A stretch of DNA of 10,129 nt from Clostridiales bacterium UBA1770 (lineage in GTDB: Bacteria; Bacillota; Clostridia; Oscillospirales; CAG-272): positions 1 through 10,129 of the forward strand of contig DCGU01000011.1 in the NCBI GenBank assembly GCA_002315325.1. Direction: 5' to 3'. Made by a program: the position numbers and the translations under genes. Shown in pieces: positions 5,893 through 10,129 of the stretch (position 1 is the first letter of the stretch; the number at the start of each line of letters is the position of its first letter). The notes under the pieces are model-generated. The model was not told the DNA's origin. It did no database searches and saw only the letters and a program-made list of their open reading frames with translations.

Positions 5893-6954
5893 TCACTTAT
5901 CCCCCTTTCTTGAGAAGAAGCGCTTTTTCCACACTTCAAACTCGGGCAGTTTCGTGAGAGCCATACCGGCAACCGAGAAGACGATGACGAGTGCCTGAAT
6001 GATATCCGAAACGCTGGTGGGCACACCGGTCGCCGCCTGCATCGTGGTGGAACCCACACGCAGGATGGCAAAGAAGAGTGAAACGAGCAACGTAGCGATG
6101 GGATGAAGCTGACCGATGAGGGCCATGGCTACACCGTCAAAACCGTAGCCGGCACCGAAGCCGTTAATCAAACGGAACTGGGTACCCAACAGTTCGGCAC
6201 CGCCGCCCAGGCCCGCGATGGCACCTGAAACGGTGAAACTGAGCAAAATCATACGTTTGACGGGGATACCGTTAAAGCGGGAAGCCGTCATATTGTTACC
6301 GACGGCACGCAGTTTTAAACCGCCGGACGTCCAGAAGAGCACGTAATACAACAGCAGTCCGACCGCGATGGCGATGAAGAAGCCCCAGGTAAAACGCATA
6401 TGGGAGAAGACGCGGGGCAAACGCACCAGTTCGTCGACTGCCGGCGTTTGGGGAACGTCCCCGTCACGAATCCAGCTGGTATAAATGACACCCATAAAGA
6501 GTGTCGCCACGTAGTTGAGCATAATGGAAATGATCATTTCGTTCTGCCCGCGCGCGATTTTCAAAATGCCGGGAATCACGGCCCACAGACCGCCGGCGAG
6601 TGCACCGACAATCAGGCAAAGCAGAATGCCGAAGAAACCTTTGACACCGGTCAGGTAGGCAACGACGAAGGACGCAACGGAACCCATTAAAAACTGCCCT
6701 TCCCCGCCGAGGTTGAAGACGCCGCATTTGTAGGCAAAGCAGGCGCACAACGAGGTAAACATCAGGGGTGTGGCCTTGGCCAGCGTGGTACCGATATTGG
6801 CCTTGGCACCGAATGCCCCCTTAAAGAGGTATTTCACCGCCGTAAACGGATTGGCACCGAGAATCGCCATGATAATGCCGCCGATGATGAAGGCGAGCAG
6901 GATGGAGAGAATCGGGACCAAAGCGGTTTGCAATTTCTGTTTTAATTTTTCCAT
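5893..6954 (-). CDS. nupP: Nucleoside ABC transporter permease (NupP/YufP-like)
   Basis: A 353-aa integral membrane permease, the first transmembrane subunit of the importer. A short basic N-terminus (MEKLKQKLQ) leads into the first helix. The subgroup marker CGVFNLGGEGQFLMGS is at 77-92. GQNEMIISIMLNYVATLFM, typical of NupP-type subunits, follows, and then GNNMTASRFNGIPVKRM with SGAIAGLGGGAELLG. Length is normal for NupP proteins, which are larger than NupQ. GAGG lies eight nt before the ATG, which is 10 nt downstream of the ATPase stop and one nt upstream of the nupQ unit. The C-terminal tail is basic (WKKRFFSRKGDK) and cytoplasmic. It pairs with NupQ in the membrane and couples to the ATPase encoded just upstream. 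Confidence 0.92.
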   Translation of the reverse strand: MEKLKQKLQTALVPILSILLAFIIGGIIMAILGANPFTAVKYLFKGAFGAKANIGTTLAKATPLMFTSLCACFAYKCGVFNLGGEGQFLMGSVASFVVAYLTGVKGFFGILLCLIVGALAGGLWAVIPGILKIARGQNEMIISIMLNYVATLFMGVIYTSWIRDGDVPQTPAVDELVRLPRVFSHMRFTWGFFIAIAVGLLLYYVLFWTSGGLKLRAVGNNMTASRFNGIPVKRMILLSFTVSGAIAGLGGGAELLGTQFRLINGFGAGYGFDGVAMALIGQLHPIATLLVSLFFAILRVGSTTMQAATGVPTSVSDIIQALVIVFSVAGMALTKLPEFEVWKKRFFSRKGDK

Positions 6955-6964
6955 GCTGTGTTCC

Positions 6965-8476
6965 TCACTTACCGGTCATAGCCAAGGAAATTTCATTGAC
7001 GGGTGGTTCCTTACCGCTGAACTCACCCATCACGCGCCCCTCGAACAGGACGATGATGCGGTCGGACATTTCGAGAATTTCATCGAAGTCCGCACTGATT
7101 AGGAGAATGCCGGCACCGCGGTCGCGGGCAGCGATAATTTTGTCGTGAACGGCGCGGGTGGCACCGATATCAAGACCGCGCGTCGGATGCGCCACCACCA
7201 ACAGGGTGGGATCCGATTCAAATTCACGGGCAAGCAGCACCTTTTGCTGGTTACCGCCCGAAAGAGAGCGAACGGTCTGAAAGACGGACGTGCAGCGTAC
7301 GTCGTACTTTTGGACGATATCGTCGGCGTAGGCATCGATTGCCTTCTTGTTAAGCAAAAGCCCCTTGCCGTAGCTGAACGTTTCGGTATCGCAGTTCTTC
7401 AACACCAGGTTTTCGGAAATCGTCATATTACCGATGAGTCCCTGGTGGTTTCTGTCCTCCGGCACGTGCGAAACACCGCTGTGGATAAAGCCGTTGGGAT
7501 CGAATACACCGACCTTGTGATCGTTTAAATCAATCTCGCCGCCCTCGGGTGCAATGACACCCGTGATGAGCTGGGCGAGCTGGGTTTGGCCGTTGCCGTC
7601 GACACCGGCAATACCGACGATTTCGCCCTTGCGGATTTTCAGGGATACGTCGTTAATCCCGCTGTGCTTCGAGGTTTTATGATAGTCGATATTTTTCATT
7701 TCGGCAACGACGGGCTCGGCACTGCTGTCCTTCTTTTCATAATGCACGGGCTGCAGTTCGTGACCGATCATCATCTTGGCCAACATGATACCGTCCGTAT
7801 CGGTGCGCTTGACGGTACCGACCACCTGTCCCAACCGCAGCACGGTGATACGGTCGGAAATGCGGAGTACTTCGCGCATTTTGTGGCTGATAAAAATAAC
7901 GCTCTTGCCCTCGCCGATGAGTTTTAAGATGATGGCAAACAGACCTTCGACCTCAATGTCGGTCAATGCTGCGGAGGGTTCGTCAAGAATTAAAAGTTCG
8001 GCGCCGTGGTAGAGCGCTTTCAGGATTTCGGTACGCTGTTGTTCACCAACAGAAATCTCGGTGATAGGCTTATCGAGCTGAACCTCCAGACCGTACTTTG
8101 CGGAGAGTTCCTCAATTTCCCCGCGGCGGGCGTCCTTGTCTACAAAAATGCCCTTCGCATGCTTATCACCGAGAATAATATTTTCAAACACAGTCATGGC
8201 GTCAACGAGCATGAAGTGCTGGTGCACCATGCCAATGCCCAATTTGACCGCCTGGCTGGGAGAGTCAATTTTGATTTTTTGCCCATTGAGCCATATGCTG
8301 CCTTCTGTCGGCTGATAGAGTCCGGTGAGGACGTTCATCAGGGTAGACTTTCCGGCGCCGTTTTCGCCGAGGAGCGTCAAGACCTCCCCGCGGTTTACAG
8401 TTAGGCTGATGTCGCGGTTGGCGTAGAAGGTGCCAAAACGCTTGCTGATGTGTTCCATTCGCAATAACTCGCCCAC
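6965..8476 (-). CDS. nupO: Nucleoside ABC transporter ATP-binding protein, two fused NBDs (NupO/YufO-like)
   Basis: A 503-aa cytoplasmic ATPase with two tandem nucleotide-binding domains, the standard form for BmpA-type and sugar importers. NBD1 is intact: Walker A GENGAGKST (37-45), Q-loop Q86, signature SVGEQQ (142-147), Walker B LLILDEP (161-167) and H-loop H198. NBD2 (about 257-503) has a degenerate P-loop GVDGNGQT (291-298, Lys to Gln), signature LSGGNQQK (405-412) and LLVVAHPTRGLD (425-436), in which the Walker B Asp and catalytic Glu are replaced by Ala and His. Such asymmetry is known in this family, where Gln is more usual than His at the last site. I chose the GTG at 8476 because AGGAG is seven nt upstream; an ATG six codons later has no such site. 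It is the first gene of the operon, behind a near-consensus promoter. Confidence 0.94.
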   Translation of the reverse strand: MGELLRMEHISKRFGTFYANRDISLTVNRGEVLTLLGENGAGKSTLMNVLTGLYQPTEGSIWLNGQKIKIDSPSQAVKLGIGMVHQHFMLVDAMTVFENIILGDKHAKGIFVDKDARRGEIEELSAKYGLEVQLDKPITEISVGEQQRTEILKALYHGAELLILDEPSAALTDIEVEGLFAIILKLIGEGKSVIFISHKMREVLRISDRITVLRLGQVVGTVKRTDTDGIMLAKMMIGHELQPVHYEKKDSSAEPVVAEMKNIDYHKTSKHSGINDVSLKIRKGEIVGIAGVDGNGQTQLAQLITGVIAPEGGEIDLNDHKVGVFDPNGFIHSGVSHVPEDRNHQGLIGNMTISENLVLKNCDTETFSYGKGLLLNKKAIDAYADDIVQKYDVRCTSVFQTVRSLSGGNQQKVLLAREFESDPTLLVVAHPTRGLDIGATRAVHDKIIAARDRGAGILLISADFDEILEMSDRIIVLFEGRVMGEFSGKEPPVNEISLAMTGK

Positions 8477-8483
8477 GGTATCA

Positions 8484-8488
8484 CTCCT
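8484..8488 (-). promoter_or_regulatory. Ribosome binding site of the ATPase gene
   Basis: AGGAG lies seven nt before the GTG at 8476 and decides this start over the in-frame ATG at 8458. Confidence 0.7.
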
Positions 8489-8507
8489 ATTCTTTACGTG
8501 ATTTTAT

Positions 8508-8528
8508 CTGCTTTTTGCAGCAAAAAAG
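8508..8528 (-). repeat. Overlapping small hairpins in the leader of the transporter operon
   Basis: In the roughly 76-nt leader the transcript can fold either as CTGC-AAAAA-GCAG (8520-8508) or as a CTTTTT/AAAAAG stem (about 8528-8511). The two share bases and exclude each other. Both are weak. No purine-riboswitch core is visible in the leader. Confidence 0.3.
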
Positions 8529-8558
8529 TCCATTTGGGAAAAGAAAAAATACATCTTG

Positions 8559-8587
8559 ATTTTACCATGATAAACTGTTTCTGTCAA
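8559..8587 (-). promoter_or_regulatory. Strong sigma-A promoter of the nucleoside ABC transporter operon
   Basis: On the minus strand, a perfect TTGACA (8587-8582), exactly 17 bp of spacer and TAAAAT (8564-8559), with TGG before it as an extended -10. Transcription would start near 8552, leaving about 76 nt before the GTG at 8476. This is the best promoter in the window and suggests high basal expression, held down by a repressor or by nutrient control if regulated. Confidence 0.85.
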
Positions 8588-8640
8588 CACTGTATCTATG
8601 CACGTAAAGTGAGAAAAAGGCAAAGAAAAGTACAAAATTA

Positions 8641-8655
8641 TGTGTATTATGCACA
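8641..8655. repeat. Imperfect inverted repeat upstream of the transporter promoter
   Basis: TGTGTATTATGCACA has arms TGTGTA and TGCACA with one mismatch and a 3-nt centre, about 55 bp upstream of the -35. Its ATTATGCA portion recurs in the same orientation at 8698-8705. This could be a regulator site, but the sequence is short and AT-rich. The rest of 8588-8762 holds no convincing gene. Confidence 0.3.
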
Positions 8656-8762
8656 ATGAACATTTCGCAGCACGGCAAAGATGAATTATATACATCCATT
8701 ATGCATTTCTGCGTTGTGCGGCGGCGTTTTTCTCTCTTTTCCCCATTCTCCCGTCCGTACCG

Positions 8763-8809
8763 AACGACGCAAAAAACGGGTGCCGAAAAAGCACCCGTTT
8801 TGCGTCGTT
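8763..8809 (-). terminator. Rho-independent terminator of the XDH-mocA operon, overlapping the mocA stop codon
   Basis: Read on the minus strand, 8809-8791 pairs with 8783-8763 around a 7-nt loop. The inner core ACGGGTGC/GCACCCGT is followed by TTTTTT (8776-8771). The outer arm AACGACGC/GCGTCGTT extends the stem past a two-base bulge. Two bases of the mocA TAA (8810-8808) lie inside the stem, so there is no 3' untranslated spacer. Confidence 0.9.
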
Positions 8810-9392
8810 ACAGTGACGTCATATCTTCTTTTGTATCAATATCTTTTTGCTCGTCGGGGGAGGCAGTAATCCGCGCAACTCTGTCGGGGAAACGAACGAA
8901 GAGACTTTTCCCGCCGGCATCCCCTTCCAATTGACGCAGCGCATCCACAAGGCTGGCGGAAAAGACAACGGGGTTGCCGTCGGTTATGCCGTCGGACACG
9001 CAGGCAATCAGCGGCAGGCTGTCCCCCTGCGTTTGAGCCAGGGGCAGCGAGAGCAGGCGCAATACCGTATTTGCCGATATTTTGGGCTGGTCCGCCGTCA
9101 AAAACAGGATTTTATCCTGCGGCAAAACGGGTCCTGCCGCGTCCAACGCGGCACGTACGGAATAGCTCTTTCCCTTTTCACTGTCCGGGGAGAAAACGCC
9201 TTCATCCCCCACGGCATCGAGAATCTCGGGAAAGCGCGAAATGACGTGCAGTTTGGCACCGAAGGCGTCGCGCGCCTGTACCAATGCGGCGTATCCGTGC
9301 CGCCACAGCGGCACGCCTGCAAACGGGACCAGGAGTTTATTCTCACCGAACCGCCGGCTGCAGCCGGCGGCCAAATAACAAAGGTGAATCAT
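8808..9392 (-). CDS. mocA: MocA-like molybdenum cofactor cytidylyltransferase (MobA-like NTP transferase)
   Basis: A 194-aa single-domain nucleotidyltransferase of the MobA-like NTP_transf_3 family. MocA-type members transfer CMP to molybdenum-molybdopterin, making the dinucleotide cofactor used by xanthine dehydrogenase-family enzymes. Motifs in order are LAAGCSRRFGENKLL (7-21, nucleotide-binding loop and Lys), GKSYSVRAAL (74-83), LTADQPKI (98-105, the metal-binding Asp with D-Q-P), DGNPVVFSASL (138-148), LEGDAGGKSL (155-164, close to the family's GD-G block) and DIDTKEDM (184-191). The length is normal. The ATG overlaps the upstream stop as ATGA, and only a weak GGTGACGGGG precedes it, so translation is probably coupled to the Mo-subunit gene. 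CMP rather than GMP is inferred from this neighbour. The terminator begins within the stop codon, so this is the last gene of its operon. Confidence 0.88.
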   Translation of the reverse strand: MIHLCYLAAGCSRRFGENKLLVPFAGVPLWRHGYAALVQARDAFGAKLHVISRFPEILDAVGDEGVFSPDSEKGKSYSVRAALDAAGPVLPQDKILFLTADQPKISANTVLRLLSLPLAQTQGDSLPLIACVSDGITDGNPVVFSASLVDALRQLEGDAGGKSLFVRFPDRVARITASPDEQKDIDTKEDMTSL

Positions 9393-10129
9393 TCCCCGTC
9401 ACCGTCAACAGACTCCATCATAATGCGTTCGGGTGTGATGGGCAGCGTGCGGAACCATTTGCCGCAGGCACGGTAGACGGCGTGCGCAATGGCAGGCGCC
9501 GGCGTATTGATGACAATCTCACCGATGGATTTTGCACCGAACGGGCCGTTCTGCTCATAACTGGGAGCAAAGTCCACGCTGATATGCCCGACGTCAAGTC
9601 GCGTCGGCAGGCGGTATTTCATTAAGTTATTCTCGGAAAGGCGGCCCTTTTCATCGTAATGGATATCCTCGTAGAGTGCCATACCGATGCCCTGTACGAT
9701 ACCGCCGTCCGCCTGTACGCGGGCAAGCGAGGGATTAATGACGGTGCCGCAATCGACGACAGCCTGATAATCCAGCAGTTTGACGGCACCGGTTTCGGGA
9801 TCCAGTTCGATTTCCGCCATACCGACCATAAAGGGAGGCGGCGACGTTTTGGACGTGTTCTTGGCAGTGGCTTCCACGGAAACGGGAGAACCGTTCATGG
9901 CGGCATCGGCAATTTCACGGGATGAAACAACCGTTTTGCCGTCAAGTGAAACAACCGCACTGTTTTGATACGTCAATTGTTCCCGGGGCATGCCCGTCAT
10001 ATCGGCTGCCACGGTGAGCATTTTTTCCTTCAGTTCATCCGCTGCCATCACGACGGCTTTACCCGTCACGTAGGTCGTGGACGATGCATAGGAGCCGGAA
10101 TCGTAGGGGGACCGGTCGGTGTTGGCCCC
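9389..10129 (-). CDS. Xanthine dehydrogenase-family molybdenum-binding subunit, C-terminal part (5' end outside window)
   Basis: The frame is open through the right edge, so only the last 246 residues of a protein usually about 750 aa or longer are seen. The first visible residues (GANTDRSPYDSGSYAS and then STTYVTGKAV) match the family's TD-x-P-D-x-GSYAS-TTY block, which lies in the cofactor-binding domain. Further motifs are MAEIELDPETGAVKLLDY, DCGTVINP, QADGGIVQGIGMALYED, YRLPTRLD and GPFGAKSIGEI. The Glu of the last (codon at about 9520-9518) aligns with the catalytic Glu that activates the Mo centre. PAPAIAHAVYRACGKWFRTLPITPERI closes the fold. The reaction is hydroxylation of a heteroaromatic or aldehyde substrate; xanthine or hypoxanthine is plausible given the nucleoside importer nearby, but the substrate-contact residues lie outside the window. 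The stop overlaps the mocA start (ATGA). FAD and iron-sulfur subunits, if separate, would lie upstream. Confidence 0.9.
   Translation of the reverse strand, partial: GANTDRSPYDSGSYASSTTYVTGKAVVMAADELKEKMLTVAADMTGMPREQLTYQNSAVVSLDGKTVVSSREIADAAMNGSPVSVEATAKNTSKTSPPPFMVGMAEIELDPETGAVKLLDYQAVVDCGTVINPSLARVQADGGIVQGIGMALYEDIHYDEKGRLSENNLMKYRLPTRLDVGHISVDFAPSYEQNGPFGAKSIGEIVINTPAPAIAHAVYRACGKWFRTLPITPERIMMESVDGDGE

Noticed and set aside
7250..7600. Degenerate second nucleotide-binding domain of the ATPase as a sign of gene decay
   Set aside because: A non-canonical P-loop and Walker B in the second half are usual in this double-NBD family, and the frame is intact.
8477..8552. Purine riboswitch in the leader of the nucleoside transporter operon
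   Set aside because: The leader is only about 76 nt and shows neither the three-stem layout nor the conserved loop sequences; only weak alternative small hairpins are visible.
8504..8695. Small minus-strand open frame of 63 codons upstream of the ATPase gene
   Set aside because: It runs across the main promoter, has no ribosome site and no recognisable composition of a protein.
8682..8700. Second promoter with TATAAT near 8687 on the minus strand
   Set aside because: No acceptable -35 at 16 to 18 bp; the stronger promoter at 8559-8587 explains the operon.

Overview
The window looks like chromosomal DNA of an anaerobic Firmicute, probably a clostridial relative from a gut-type habitat. The reasons are AGGAGG-type ribosome binding sites at 7 to 9 nt, GTG starts, sigma-A style promoters (often with an extended TGn -10), lipoboxes ending in Cys, and a BmpA-type nucleoside ABC transporter next to molybdenum-hydroxylase genes. 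Base composition is near balanced. This placement is inference; no rRNA or marker gene is present.

Layout. At the left edge (4-1135, minus strand) a GNAT acetyltransferase and a truncated GH38 alpha-mannosidase-like ORF form a two-gene operon, with its promoter at 1180-1208. Divergent from it, on the plus strand, is a stand-alone gene (1401-2888) with its own extended -10 promoter and a strong terminator. It fuses an HD metal-dependent phosphohydrolase domain to a compact inosine/uridine nucleoside hydrolase-like domain, and is the most unusual gene here. A minus-strand lipoprotein of unknown function (3012-3656) follows, with its own promoter and a perfect hairpin in its leader.

The centre (3888-8476, minus strand) is one operon driven by a near-consensus promoter at 8559-8587. 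It encodes a double-NBD ATPase, two permeases and a BMP-family substrate-binding lipoprotein, matching the NupO-NupP-NupQ/BmpA nucleoside importer. The binding protein is last, after a 60-nt gap, and a strong terminator closes the unit at 3817-3852.

The right edge (8808-10129, minus strand) holds the C-terminal part of a xanthine dehydrogenase-family molybdenum subunit. It is translationally coupled through an ATGA overlap to a MocA-type molybdenum cofactor cytidylyltransferase, and ends in a terminator whose stem includes the mocA stop codon.

Taken together, nucleoside import (BmpA/NupOPQ), N-glycosidic bond cleavage (candidate HD-NH fusion) and purine-base oxidation (XDH family plus its cofactor enzyme) suggest a purine/nucleoside scavenging neighbourhood. 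The link between the fusion gene and the other two units is inferred from proximity only. I see no tRNA, rRNA, CRISPR array, insertion sequence or phage gene. The larger intergenic stretches (about 1190-1400 and 8477-8762) hold promoters and small inverted repeats but no convincing gene.
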